Source of the DNA: Terriglobia bacterium
Lineage (GTDB): Bacteria; Acidobacteriota; Terriglobia; Bryobacterales; Bryobacteraceae
Assembly (NCBI GenBank): GCA_020073445.1
Contig: JAIQFE010000034.1
Coordinates: 1-64,000, forward strand
DNA length: 64,000 nt
Reading direction: 5' to 3'
Part shown: positions 53,596 through 63,086 of the stretch, one piece after another
How the letters are laid out: each line of letters starts with the position of its first letter
Position numbering within the stretch: the first letter of the stretch is position 1
Notes under the pieces: generated by a model
What the model saw: the letters and a program-made list of their open reading frames with translations, nothing else
Told to the model about the DNA's origin: nothing
Databases searched by the model: none
Position numbers and translations under genes: made by a program

Positions 53596-54363
53596 TCAGA
53601 CGGTCTCCAGCGTGAGCGGCGCGGGATGCTTGCCATCCACATCGCTCACGCCGTACTCCAGCGCCAGCGCCGCGGCGACGCAAACTTTTCCACTACGTTC
53701 CATGAGCCGCGCATCGCCGGCCAGCGCGGCAATCACTCGTCCAATGAACTCCGGGCTTTCGCTATTAGCGAGATCGAACCATCCGCCTGCCGCAGCGGCC
53801 ATGACCAATTCGGTCCGCACCAATCCGGGATAGAGTGACACAACAGCAATGCCGTGGGGCGCAAGCTCGTGAGCCATATCGGCCGTCATCTTGTCGGTCG
53901 CGGCTTTCGAGATTCCGTAGATCGCGTTGCCGATGTGCTTCTGCGCTGCCCAGTGGCTGATGTTGACGATCAAGCCGCGCTTTTGTTGCAGCATGATCCG
54001 GGCGGCGTGCGAAGCCGCGACGAATGCGGCGCGAACACCGGCGTCCATCATGCCGGTCCAACGGTGCAGCGGTTGTTCCCAGAAGGGTCGCGGCCACGTA
54101 AACTGGCCGTCCTCCATCATTTGCTCGTATCCGCCCCACGCGGAGTTGACCAGCACGTCCAGTCCCTCGGCGACGTGTGCGAAGGCTGCCACGGTCTGAT
54201 CGTCGCGCCGATGATCGCAAGGCACGCGCTGTATGGCGTCGGGAAGATCCGCGCTCGCGACAGTGCGGCCGGTCGCGAAAACTCTGAATCCGGACTCCGC
54301 AAGTCCGATGGCGGCGCCCCGGCCCACGCCACGGCTTGCTCCAGTCACGAGTGCAACAGGCAT
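53596..54363 (-). CDS. Short-chain dehydrogenase/reductase
   Basis: 255 residues of classical SDR fold: NAD(P) motif VTGASRGVGRGAAIGL, an NSAWGG segment in place of NNAG, catalytic YGISKAA with the preceding NISHW serine, and SLYPGLVRTE. Substrate unknown. Convergent with the DUF3300 gene. Confidence 0.9.
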   Translation of the reverse strand: MPVALVTGASRGVGRGAAIGLAESGFRVFATGRTVASADLPDAIQRVPCDHRRDDQTVAAFAHVAEGLDVLVNSAWGGYEQMMEDGQFTWPRPFWEQPLHRWTGMMDAGVRAAFVAASHAARIMLQQKRGLIVNISHWAAQKHIGNAIYGISKAATDKMTADMAHELAPHGIAVVSLYPGLVRTELVMAAAAGGWFDLANSESPEFIGRVIAALAGDARLMERSGKVCVAAALALEYGVSDVDGKHPAPLTLETV

Positions 54364-54393
54364 GCTTCAGAGTATGGCGAAGAAGAGGCGAAG

Positions 54394-57255
54394 TCAACCG
54401 AAAAATCGGTCGAACGTTGCGCGCGTCTCAGAGCGGATTCTGCTCAAATCCGACAGTGGGATCGGCGTCCAGCGTGGCAACAGCGCGTTCAGCGCGTCCA
54501 ACTGAGCGTCCGATCCCGGCAAGCGGCTCTCAGCGTGTCCCGTGATCACGCGGAGACCGTGATCCAGCGCGCGATAGAAGGTGGCGGCATCGTTCAGGAA
54601 CTGGGCATCCGCACGGCCCAAGTGACCCATCTGTTCCAGAACTTCGATGCGCGCGGGTGTATTCAGCACCGTGAAAAACACGCCCGCGCTTTTCAGGCGC
54701 AGGTACATCAGCAGAAAATCGATATCGTAGTAGCCACCGCGGCCGGCCTTCAAGGGACGCGAGGGACCTTGCTCCTTCTCCAGGCGCGCCCGCATCTCGC
54801 GCAGATCGGCTCGGGAACGCCCGCCCTGCCCGTACCGACGCCAGTCGACCTGTTGCAGCCCATGCAGAAACAGCTCAGCGCGTTTGGGATCGCCGGCCAC
54901 GGCCAGCGATTTCATGTAGGTAATTCCTTCCCAGGCCTCGGCGGCGTTGGCGAAGTAGTCCGTGACGGCGCTCTCGGTTTGCACCAGAGGACCGGCGGTT
55001 CCATTGGGCCGCAAGCGCTCGTCCACCGCGAATAGGACGCCTTCGCCGGTGTAAGCGGTGATGAGATGCACGATGCGCTCGGCTACGCGGGTCCAGAAGA
55101 CCATCTCGGAAGCGTCGGGATCCGGCAGCACGAACACCAGATCCGCGTCCGAGCCCAGATCGAATTCGCGCATCCCGAGCCGCCCGAGCGCGATGATCGA
55201 CATCTGATTCTTAGGCTGATAGGCAGGATCCTCGGGCGGGTTCGACAAGCGCACATCTGCGATCGCGATCTCGTAAGCCCGCGCGATCACCTTGTCGGCG
55301 AGCCTCGAGGTCTTGTCCAGCGTTTCGAAAATCGGATGCGACCGGCAGATGCTCTCGGCTTCAATCCGCAGGATCGCGCGTCGGAACCAGCGGCGGAGCT
55401 CGGTAGCGTCATGCGGAGGCGGCTCGTCCTGAATCAGGGGAATGGAGACGCGCGCGAGCTCGTCCATCGATTCCGGCCGGCGGATCAGATCTTCGGCGAA
55501 ATACGGGCTGTGCTCGAACAGATCCAGAGCCGTGGCCGCCAATTCCGGGTCGGAATTCAGCCGCTCCAGACGCGCGGGATCGTTCGAAAGGCGCTCCAGA
55601 AAATATTCGAAGGGAACATACCCGCGATGCAGGTCGGCGCGCGCGATCGCAGCCGCCAGAGCGGGTGCGCGCTGATCAAGCGCCTGGATGACGAACGCGG
55701 TCGGGCGGCCGGCGGGTTGCTCGGAAGGCTCAACTGGCTGGATTTGGGCGGAACCCACAACCGGCCGGGAGGTCACCACGCGTTCATACATTTCGATCAC
55801 CGCCGCGAAATGATGGTGCAGCTCGCGCAGGAGCGATTCGGCCGAGCCTCCTCCGGAACTAGCGCCGGGCATGCGCCGCGCGATCAGCTCCAAAGCCGCT
55901 GGATCCTCGGGCAGGCTGTGAGTCTGCCGGTCTTCGTCGAATTGCAGACGGTGTTCCAGGTGGCGCAGGAACTGGTAGGCCTGGGCAAGCCGGCCGTACT
56001 CGGCGCCGGTAAGATAACCTTTGTCCTGCAGGCGCGCGAGCGCCAGCATGGTTCCGCCGTGACGGACCCAGGGATCGGCGCCCCCGTGCAGGCGCTGCAG
56101 GCACTGGACCAGGAACTCGATGTCGCGGATGCCGCCGCGTTCCAGCTTCACATCGATTCCGCCTGGCTGTGCACGCGAGCCAGCCGGACGCTTTTCCTGA
56201 CGATCCGCTAGCTTTTCATTAATTCGCTCGCGGGTGGCGGAGAGTTCCTCGATGGCGGAAAAGTCCAGGCTGGTGGAATAGATCCGGGGCTCGACGAAAT
56301 CCAGCAGTGCGCGTCCGGTGGGGCGATGGCCCGCGGCTACACGCGCCTTGATCAGCATCTGCAATTCCCAATCGCGCGCACGCTTCTCGTAATAATTTTG
56401 CGCGCCCTCAACCGATATACAGACCTCGCCCAGGCTTCCGTCGGGGCGCAGCCGCAGGTCGACGCGATAGCACATCCCTTCGGCGGAATAGGCTGACAGA
56501 AGGCCCGTCAGCTGATTGGACGCCCGCTTGAAGAATTCCTTGTTGGATATACTCACCGGCCCGGTGGTCTCGCCGTTGGCCGAATACAAGAACATCAGGT
56601 CGATATCGGAACTGTAGTTGAGCTCCTCGCCGCCCATCTTTCCCAGCGCGATCACCGCAAAGTGCGAGGGGCTCCGGGAATCGTCATCCGAGCGGGGCTG
56701 GCCGTAGCGCGCCACCAGATCCCGGAAAATACGCTCGTAGGCTACGTCGACGATGGCGTCGGCGACGGCCGTCAGCTCGCCGGTGATCTCCGGCAACGTA
56801 CCCAGGCCCATTACGTCGCGAACCATGATTCGCAGAATCTGGCGCCGCCTGAACTTCGCCAGATCGACGGGCGATGGAAGGCCCGGAGGAAGAGCCGACT
56901 CGAGGCTCGCGCGCAGATCCTCGACAGTGGCGACGCGCTGCAACGCGACAGGATAGAGAAGCTGATCCGCCCAGGCGGGATGCTCCAGGATTTCCTCGGC
57001 CAGGAACTGGCTATAAGTGAATACGGCCACCAAGTGGCGCATTCCGATGGCGGAGCGGGTCAAGCGATCAAAGGCGCCGGGGTGCTGCTCCCGCAATCGC
57101 GTGAAGTAGTGCAGACCCTGCTCAGGTGCGGGCGAACCCGCGAGCAAAAGATCGAAGCGATTCTGAACGGCCGGAGGCAGATACGACGCGAGGGCTGTCA
57201 GCTCACGCAGGGCGCGCTTGCGATCCCGATAGGGAAGACTCGACAGACGATGCAT
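54394..57255 (-). CDS. glnE: Glutamine synthetase adenylyltransferase/deadenylase
   Basis: 953 residues from ATG 57255, normal for GlnE. Two nucleotidyltransferase domains each with a metal-binding motif: SSDIDLMF near residue 216 (deadenylylase half) and GSDADLVF near 700 (adenylylase half), linked by a helical regulator domain. It attaches and removes AMP on the tyrosine of glutamine synthetase under PII control. Downstream of the MOSC gene by 8 bp. Confidence 0.94.
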   Translation of the reverse strand: MHRLSSLPYRDRKRALRELTALASYLPPAVQNRFDLLLAGSPAPEQGLHYFTRLREQHPGAFDRLTRSAIGMRHLVAVFTYSQFLAEEILEHPAWADQLLYPVALQRVATVEDLRASLESALPPGLPSPVDLAKFRRRQILRIMVRDVMGLGTLPEITGELTAVADAIVDVAYERIFRDLVARYGQPRSDDDSRSPSHFAVIALGKMGGEELNYSSDIDLMFLYSANGETTGPVSISNKEFFKRASNQLTGLLSAYSAEGMCYRVDLRLRPDGSLGEVCISVEGAQNYYEKRARDWELQMLIKARVAAGHRPTGRALLDFVEPRIYSTSLDFSAIEELSATRERINEKLADRQEKRPAGSRAQPGGIDVKLERGGIRDIEFLVQCLQRLHGGADPWVRHGGTMLALARLQDKGYLTGAEYGRLAQAYQFLRHLEHRLQFDEDRQTHSLPEDPAALELIARRMPGASSGGGSAESLLRELHHHFAAVIEMYERVVTSRPVVGSAQIQPVEPSEQPAGRPTAFVIQALDQRAPALAAAIARADLHRGYVPFEYFLERLSNDPARLERLNSDPELAATALDLFEHSPYFAEDLIRRPESMDELARVSIPLIQDEPPPHDATELRRWFRRAILRIEAESICRSHPIFETLDKTSRLADKVIARAYEIAIADVRLSNPPEDPAYQPKNQMSIIALGRLGMREFDLGSDADLVFVLPDPDASEMVFWTRVAERIVHLITAYTGEGVLFAVDERLRPNGTAGPLVQTESAVTDYFANAAEAWEGITYMKSLAVAGDPKRAELFLHGLQQVDWRRYGQGGRSRADLREMRARLEKEQGPSRPLKAGRGGYYDIDFLLMYLRLKSAGVFFTVLNTPARIEVLEQMGHLGRADAQFLNDAATFYRALDHGLRVITGHAESRLPGSDAQLDALNALLPRWTPIPLSDLSRIRSETRATFDRFFG

Positions 57256-57263
57256 GACGGAAC

Positions 57264-57761
57264 TTACGCGGTTTCGTCCACCAACTGGATCGGATCGCCG
57301 GGATGGATGGTCCCTGCCCGCAAGACGGACGCATAGACTCCGCTCAAACACCAGCGCGGCGACGTATGGTTCCCATCTTTCACGTCTTGATCATAGACCG
57401 CCTTCTGGATGCCCGGCCCGTAAGGGCTCAACGTCTCACAGGGGGAGCGGACTTTGGTGATCTCGACAAGAACTTCGCCGATCCGGTAGCGCTGGCCGAT
57501 ACGCAGCGAGCGACGGTCCAGGCCGCGCGTGGTGAGGTTTTCGCCAAGGGCGCCGTGATACAGCGGGAAGCCTTGTGCCTTGAGCTCGTCGATGCCTTCG
57601 GAGGTGATGATGAGGATCGCCTGGCGCGGACCGCCGTGGACCTGCGGATTCGCGTGTGCATCGCCAGCGATACCGAGCGAAGTGACTACTCCAGCGGGGA
57701 TCGGGCGCTTGGGTATGCCGCCTAGAGAAACGTTGATTTGAAGAACGGACGCTGACGGCAC
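57264..57761 (-). CDS. MOSC domain protein
   Basis: 165 residues from GTG. MOSC core of YiiM type: VLQINVSLGGIPKRPI, GDAHANPQVHGGPRQA, GENLTTRGLD, RIGEVLVEITKVRSPCETL with the conserved cysteine. MOSC domains bind molybdenum cofactor sulfur. Followed closely by glnE; a functional link is not obvious. Confidence 0.88.
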   Translation of the reverse strand: MPSASVLQINVSLGGIPKRPIPAGVVTSLGIAGDAHANPQVHGGPRQAILIITSEGIDELKAQGFPLYHGALGENLTTRGLDRRSLRIGQRYRIGEVLVEITKVRSPCETLSPYGPGIQKAVYDQDVKDGNHTSPRWCLSGVYASVLRAGTIHPGDPIQLVDETA

Positions 57762-57774
57762 TTCCTATTTATCA

Positions 57775-57840
57775 TCGCGCACAACGCAGCGTGTCGCGAT
57801 CAATCCTCTCGTGCGTGCGCGCCACGCGCTGTGCGCTCCA
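57775..57840. repeat. Dispersed palindromic repeat copy
   Basis: Starts TCGCGCACAACGCAGCGTG and ends CACGCGCTGTGCGCTCCA, the same inverted-repeat ends as at 1-175 with a shorter middle. A truncated start (ATCGCGCA) follows at 57845. Confidence 0.8.
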
Positions 57841-57851
57841 TATGATCGCGC

Positions 57852-57877
57852 AAAAAAGGGCCGGACGTGTCCGGCCC
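57852..57877 (-). terminator. Rho-independent terminator of the glutamine synthetase paralogue
   Basis: Minus strand: GGGCCGGAC-loop-GTCCGGCCC (9-bp stem, 57858-57877) followed by six T (57852-57857). Lies about 50 bp past the stop of the gene at 57928. A second hairpin, GGGCGAC-N6-GTCGCCC (57899-57918), lies between. Confidence 0.75.
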
Positions 57878-57927
57878 CTACGTGCGTCGGGTTTGTAGGG
57901 GCGACTCACGCGTCGCCCTCTACGTTC

Positions 57928-59367
57928 TTAGAACTGGTTCCAGAGATACTGATTGTAAATCTCGTGGTGGTACTGCACTTCCTGCGGCTTGACGATGGTG
58001 CCGAGCAGCCGGGCGCAACGATCGGCCGACGCCTTCTTGAGATCTGCGTAGCGGCCCTTCACATCCTCGCCCAGGATCGTGGTGATCCACTCGGACTTGT
58101 TGAAGTTGTCCATGGCGTCGTAAATGTTGTCGGGCAAATACCGCTTGGCCGACCGGAGATTGGGGGTCTTGTCGATGCTGCCGTCGATACCAGACTTGAA
58201 GATCGAGTAGAGCACCATGTACGGATTCGCGTCCGGCGCGACGGAACGGACTTCGACGCGCGAGCTGCGCTCGTTGCCGATCGGAATACGGACCATGGAT
58301 CCGCGATCCACGGCGGAGGCGATGATCTGGTTGGGCGCCTCAAAGTGCGGGTCCAGACGCCGGAAGGCGTTGACGCTGGGATTCAACAGCAGGCAGATAT
58401 CGTTGCCCACGGTCAGAATGCGATCGACGAAGTCCCAGGCTTCCTTGCTGATCTTCTCTTCACCCTTGGGATCCCAGAAAATGTTCTTCCCGCCCTTGGT
58501 GATCGAGACGTTGGTGTGCATGCCGCTTCCGTTCACGCCCACGACGGGCTTGGGGAGGAAGCTGGCCGTGAAGCCCATGCTGGTGGCCACCTGCCGGCAG
58601 ATCAGCTTGTAGAGCTGGATGTGATCGGCAGCCGCAACCACTTCGGCATAGCTGTAATTGATCTCGAACTGCGAAGGCGCTACTTCCGGGTGGTCTTTCT
58701 CGTTCTGGAAGCCCATCGCGCGCTGCACTTCGGCGGCGGTGTCGATGAATTGGCGCAGCGGATCGCCGGGAAGCGAGTGGTAGTAGCCACCGGTGTTGAC
58801 GTACTCGAACTTACCGGTTTCGGAATAGTGCCGCTCGGCGTCCACTCCCTTGAACAGGAAACCCTCGATTTCGTTGGCGGCGTTCAGCGTGTAGTCGTTC
58901 TTGGCGTGTTGATCCTGGGCGAACTTCTTGAGCACGCCACGGATGTCGGCCGTATACGGGCTGCCGTCCTTGTCGATAACTTCGCCGAAGACCAGCACCT
59001 TGCCGGGACCGAAGTAATCGGCCGGCGCCCAGTAAAAGGCGGACCAGTCCAACCCCAGCCGCAAGTCGCTCTCCTTCTGCGCCGTGAAGCCGCGAATCGA
59101 GGAGCCATCGAAGGTCAGGTTGTCCCAGCTTTTCAGCAGGAACTTCTTGTCGTAGTCCAGCATGTGCAGACGGCCCTCGAGGTCGCTGAACAGGAGAGTT
59201 ACCGCCTTGATGCGCTTCTCATCCGTCAGATATTTCAGCCGTTCTTCCTGGATCTTCTCCATGGGAACGCGCTTCATCCGCTGGTCCTTGGCATGCAGGT
59301 TCTTCTCTTCCAGTTCCGTGTAGGAAAGCTTCAGGAAGTCTTGCAATCCGCTGTTTCCGTTGTTCAT
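57928..59367 (-). CDS. Glutamine synthetase paralogue
   Basis: 479 residues. An N-terminal helical extension precedes the beta-grasp (KAVTLLFSDLEGRLHMLDYD) and catalytic domain: FDGSSIRGF, metal ligands in ANEIEGFLF and NGSGMHTNVS, and RVEVRSVAPDANPY. The adenylylation tyrosine region reads DNIYDAMDN rather than NLYDLPPEE, so GlnE control is doubtful. AAGGAG is seven bases before the ATG. Either a real glutamine synthetase escaping adenylylation or a gamma-glutamyl ligase. Confidence 0.9.
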   Translation of the reverse strand: MNNGNSGLQDFLKLSYTELEEKNLHAKDQRMKRVPMEKIQEERLKYLTDEKRIKAVTLLFSDLEGRLHMLDYDKKFLLKSWDNLTFDGSSIRGFTAQKESDLRLGLDWSAFYWAPADYFGPGKVLVFGEVIDKDGSPYTADIRGVLKKFAQDQHAKNDYTLNAANEIEGFLFKGVDAERHYSETGKFEYVNTGGYYHSLPGDPLRQFIDTAAEVQRAMGFQNEKDHPEVAPSQFEINYSYAEVVAAADHIQLYKLICRQVATSMGFTASFLPKPVVGVNGSGMHTNVSITKGGKNIFWDPKGEEKISKEAWDFVDRILTVGNDICLLLNPSVNAFRRLDPHFEAPNQIIASAVDRGSMVRIPIGNERSSRVEVRSVAPDANPYMVLYSIFKSGIDGSIDKTPNLRSAKRYLPDNIYDAMDNFNKSEWITTILGEDVKGRYADLKKASADRCARLLGTIVKPQEVQYHHEIYNQYLWNQF

Positions 59368-59693
59368 GAATCTCCTTGATACTAGACTTTAAAAACTTGT
59401 TGGATTACGCCAGCGAGGGAGTGTCCGGCCCTGGTGCGGTGAATTCGCCCAGCTACCTAGAAGCCAGCGCCGCCCGTGGGGGCATGGCTGGGCCCAAATG
59501 ACGTTCTACCCTCAGAAACATACAAGATATCTTAGCGCCGGACTTAGGCTACCTGCTAATCGAAAGTTTTGATGGACGCGATACGGCCTGAAGTTGACTG
59601 AATGGCCAACGAACCACGCCGAACGGCTAGACCGGATGGATGCAACGGCGACAGCATAAGTACAGTCACTGCATACACTTGCACGTCGATCGC
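59368..59693. other. Intergenic region, no gene seen
   Basis: Holds the ribosome site of the glutamine synthetase paralogue at its left end. No ORF with family resemblance, no RNA gene, no sigma-54-like motif and no clear repeat was found in the rest. Confidence 0.6.
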
Positions 59694-59737
59694 AAAAAAG
59701 AAGCCGCGCCCGGACACTTTCGACCGGGCGCGGCTTT
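59694..59737 (-). terminator. Rho-independent terminator of the porin gene
   Basis: Arms 59701-59713 and 59724-59736 are perfect 13-bp inverted repeats (AAGCCGCGCCCGG), loop ten bases; on the minus strand the stem is followed by a T-rich run (revcomp of AAAAAAG at 59694-59700). It lies 30 bp past the porin stop. Confidence 0.88.
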
Positions 59738-59767
59738 CGGGCTAACAGAATCTAGGGATCGAAGGCT

Positions 59768-60937
59768 CTACTTCGGACCGAAGAAAGCTACGATGCCCAC
59801 CGCCAGCGTGTCCTGATGCTTGGATGAGCCGGTGCTTCCGCGCTGGAAGTAGAAAGGTTGTTCGACGGCGTTCCAGTCGTGACGATACTCGAGACGCGCC
59901 AGCAGGCCCTGGGTCCATTTGTGTTCGTAGGTCAAGGTGAACTCCTGCAGCGGATCGCACTCCTTGCCGGTCTTGCAGGCCAGGCCGGTTTCAAAGCCGT
60001 CGCGGTCCTTGAACCACTCATACCTCGGCGTGATTGCGTTGTGATCGTTCAGCTGGAACTTGCCGGCGAGAGCCACGCCATACCACTTTGCCGTAAACTC
60101 CGAAGGCCCGGATCCGCTCTTGTTCTGGCCGTAGTCGAAATTCACGTAGGCGTTGAATTTGTCGGCGGGCGTGAAGAGCAGGGTGGTATCGTACAGATTC
60201 CGCCAGCCGGTATTGGTGCCGGGATTCTCCGGACCGGTGTAGTAGTTGTTGTTCCAGGCGATTTTCTTGCTGGTGAAATTGCCCACGAATCCCAGCGTCT
60301 TGCCAGAGTTGACGTCTTCCACTTCATTCCAACCGTTCACCAGTTGGAAGCCGCCCGTGAAATGACCCTTGGTTTCCGTCATTCGCAAGCCCATGTGATA
60401 GTACGGAATCGCCCAGGAAAATAGCAGTGAGCGCGAGTAGTTCCAGTTGGCATTGCTCTCGATCACTTCGGCTCCGGCGCTGGTGACGAACTTGCCGAAA
60501 TCCATCTGGAAGCCGCTGTCCTTGCCCTTGGGCTTCCAACTCACATAAGCCTGTTCGATATTCTTGGTTCTCAGGCCGTTGTTGTCGATGCCATTGATCA
60601 TGTCGAAAGCGTGGCCGAAACCGAAGTCGACCTGAAATCCGATAGGATCGGCCGCGTGGGACATAGTCAGCTTAGCCATATTCAAGCTGAACTGATTGGC
60701 GGCCGTGTCGAAGTTATAAAGGCCGTTCGTGCCCGAGGCCGGGTGGTTGGCGTTCCACGTATAGTAACCGTCTACCAAGCCACTGAAATCGATTCCTCCG
60801 ACGGACCATGGTGGAGCCGGTGCCGGAGCCGCGGCTGGGGCAGGAGCCGGCGCGGGTGCTGGCGCCTGTCCGAAAGCGGACGCTGCAACCAACGCCGCGG
60901 TTAACGGAATCAAGACACACTTCAAGCGGGTATACAA
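59768..60937 (-). CDS. Outer-membrane beta-barrel porin (BBP2/OmpL-like)
   Basis: 389 residues: signal peptide (LIPLTAALVAASAFGQ), Ala/Pro repeat linker (APAPAPAPAPAAAP), then alternating strands typical of the barrel: SGLVDGYYTWN, AKLTMSHAADPIGFQVDFGFGHAFD, QAYVSWKPKGKDSGFQMDFGKF, and final aromatic FFGPK. General or ammonium-related uptake is possible given the neighbours. AGGAGG overlaps a small palindrome (ACCTCAGGAGGT) ahead of the ATG. Confidence 0.88.
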   Translation of the reverse strand: MYTRLKCVLIPLTAALVAASAFGQAPAPAPAPAPAAAPAPAPPWSVGGIDFSGLVDGYYTWNANHPASGTNGLYNFDTAANQFSLNMAKLTMSHAADPIGFQVDFGFGHAFDMINGIDNNGLRTKNIEQAYVSWKPKGKDSGFQMDFGKFVTSAGAEVIESNANWNYSRSLLFSWAIPYYHMGLRMTETKGHFTGGFQLVNGWNEVEDVNSGKTLGFVGNFTSKKIAWNNNYYTGPENPGTNTGWRNLYDTTLLFTPADKFNAYVNFDYGQNKSGSGPSEFTAKWYGVALAGKFQLNDHNAITPRYEWFKDRDGFETGLACKTGKECDPLQEFTLTYEHKWTQGLLARLEYRHDWNAVEQPFYFQRGSTGSSKHQDTLAVGIVAFFGPK

Positions 60938-61043
60938 TTTAAGACCTCCTGAGGTTTTGGTTTACAAAGCGGACTGAGCTTTAAGTTCTAAGCCTAAGGG
61001 CAGTTCGGTTAAACGTCCAATAGATTATTTTGATCCAGCCAAT

Positions 61044-61060
61044 CCAAACGTTTCGTTTGG
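61044..61060. promoter_or_regulatory. 17-bp perfect palindrome between porin and PII genes
   Basis: CCAAACG-TTT-CGTTTGG. It lies in the divergent spacer; CCAAACG recurs at 61107-61113, near the glnB ribosome site. A regulator-binding site is plausible; no sigma-54 motif was found there. Confidence 0.45.
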
Positions 61061-61101
61061 ACGCGCCGATCCCTAGGAGCATCATATAGATACCCAAGTA
61101 G

Positions 61102-61467
<366 letters not shown>

Positions 61468-61471
61468 TTAA

Positions 61472-61600
61472 TCGCGCACAACGCAGCGCGACGCGATCAA
61501 AGTTACAGCAGCGTGCGCGCCGCGCGCTGTGCCCTAATTAATCGCGCACAACGCAGCCCGACGCGATCAAAGTTACAGCAGCGTGCGCGCTGTGCGCTTT
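61472..61600. repeat. Tandem pair of the dispersed palindromic repeat
   Basis: Units start at 61472 and 61542 (70 bp apart). Both have TCGCGCACAACGCAGC at the left and end in GTGCGCGC...GCTGTGC; the second lacks part of the right arm. Lies between glnB and the convergent glnA, so it could act as a terminator for both. Confidence 0.85.
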
Positions 61601-61617
61601 GGATCTAGCCGTCTGGG

Positions 61618-63027
61618 TTAGATGTCGTAGTAGAGGGCGAACTCGTAGGGATGCGGGCGCAGGCGCACAGCGTCGGCTTCGTTCTTGCGCTTGTAGTTGA
61701 TGTAGTTCTCCAAGAGTTCCTCGGTGAACACGTCGCCTTTTAGCAAGAACGCATGATCGTCCTCGATGGCCGCCAGAGCTTCCTCTAACGAGGCAGGCAT
61801 GGAAGGCACGGCCTTCATCTCCTCGGGCGAGAGGTCGTAAATGTCCTTGTCCAGAGGCTCGCCCGGATCGATCTTGTTCATCACGCCATCAAGACCGGCC
61901 ATCACCATCGCCGCGAATGCCAGATACGGGTTCGAAGACGGATCCGGCGGCCGGAACTCGACACGCTTGGCTTTGGGCGAGGCCGAGTACATCGGAATGC
62001 GGCACGCCGCTGAGCGATTGCGCCTGGAGTACGCCAGGTTCACCGGCGCTTCGTAGCCCGGAACCAGTCGCTTATAACTATTGGTGGTCGGCGCGATGAT
62101 GGCCGCCAGCGCGCGGGCGTGCTTCAGCAGTCCGCCGATGTACCACAGCGCCATCTGGCTCAAGCCCGCATAGAGATCGCCGGCGAACAGAGGCTTGCCG
62201 CCCTTCCACAGGCTCTGGTGCACGTGCATCCCGCTGCCGTTATCGCCGAACAGAGGCTTCGGCATGAAGGTAACGGTCTTGCCGTACTGATACGCCGTGT
62301 TGCGAATCACGTACTTGTACAGCATCATGTTGTCGGCCGATTTCGTCAGCGTGTTGAAGCGCTGATCGATCTCGCACTGGCCGGCGGTGGCCACTTCGTG
62401 ATGGTGGCACTCGATATCGAGCCCGACCTTTCCCATGGTCTCGACCATCTCGGCGCGCAAATCCTGGTGCTGATCGGTGGGCGGCACCGGGAAATATCCT
62501 TCTTTGTAGCGCGGCCGATAGCCGAGATTGTTTTCCCTGCGCGCGGAGTTCCAGCGGCCTTCCTCGGCTTCGATGAAGTAGAAGCCGGAGTGCGCGTTCT
62601 GATCGAAACTGACGCTGTCGAAGATGAAGAACTCGGCTTCGGCTCCGAAGAAGGCCGTATCGGCGAGACCCGAGTTCTTGACGTACAGCTCGGCTTTGCG
62701 GGCGATCCAGCGCGGATCGCGGTCGTAGCTTTGACGCGTGATGGGATCGATGACGTTGCAGATCATCACCAGCGTTTTGACTTCGAAGAAAGGATCGATG
62801 ATGGCCGTGGCCGGATCGGGCACCAGCAGCATATCGGATTCGTTGATGGCGGCCCAGCCGCGGATCGAACTGCCGTCGAAACCGAAGCCTTCCTCGAAGC
62901 TCGATTCGCTTAGCTCGCCAATGGGGTAGGAGACGTGCTGTTGAACTCCGGGCAGGTCGGTGAAGCGAAGGTCAAGCTGCTTGACATCATTCTTCTTCGC
63001 AAATTCGAGAACTTCTTTGGAAGTCAT
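61618..63027 (-). CDS. glnA: Glutamine synthetase type I
   Basis: 469 residues from ATG 63027 ([17 protein letters not shown]); GTG at 63033 would add two. Motifs: [12 protein letters not shown], metal-ligand [33 protein letters not shown], and adenylylation tyrosine in [13 protein letters not shown]-dependent synthesis of glutamine from glutamate and ammonia; dodecamer. Regulated by GlnE and PII encoded nearby. Confidence 0.96.
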   Translation of the reverse strand: MTSKEVLEFAKKNDVKQLDLRFTDLPGVQQHVSYPIGELSESSFEEGFGFDGSSIRGWAAINESDMLLVPDPATAIIDPFFEVKTLVMICNVIDPITRQSYDRDPRWIARKAELYVKNSGLADTAFFGAEAEFFIFDSVSFDQNAHSGFYFIEAEEGRWNSARRENNLGYRPRYKEGYFPVPPTDQHQDLRAEMVETMGKVGLDIECHHHEVATAGQCEIDQRFNTLTKSADNMMLYKYVIRNTAYQYGKTVTFMPKPLFGDNGSGMHVHQSLWKGGKPLFAGDLYAGLSQMALWYIGGLLKHARALAAIIAPTTNSYKRLVPGYEAPVNLAYSRRNRSAACRIPMYSASPKAKRVEFRPPDPSSNPYLAFAAMVMAGLDGVMNKIDPGEPLDKDIYDLSPEEMKAVPSMPASLEEALAAIEDDHAFLLKGDVFTEELLENYINYKRKNEADAVRLRPHPYEFALYYDI

Positions 63028-63086
63028 TTCCACATGATATACGGAAACACTTTCGCGCGGCTTACACTGGACACATAGAACAGCCG

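Noticed and set aside
57811-59379. 522-codon ORF antisense to the glutamine synthetase paralogue
   Set aside because: Glutamine synthetase motifs on the other strand are decisive; His/Val-rich translation here is a mirror of codon usage.
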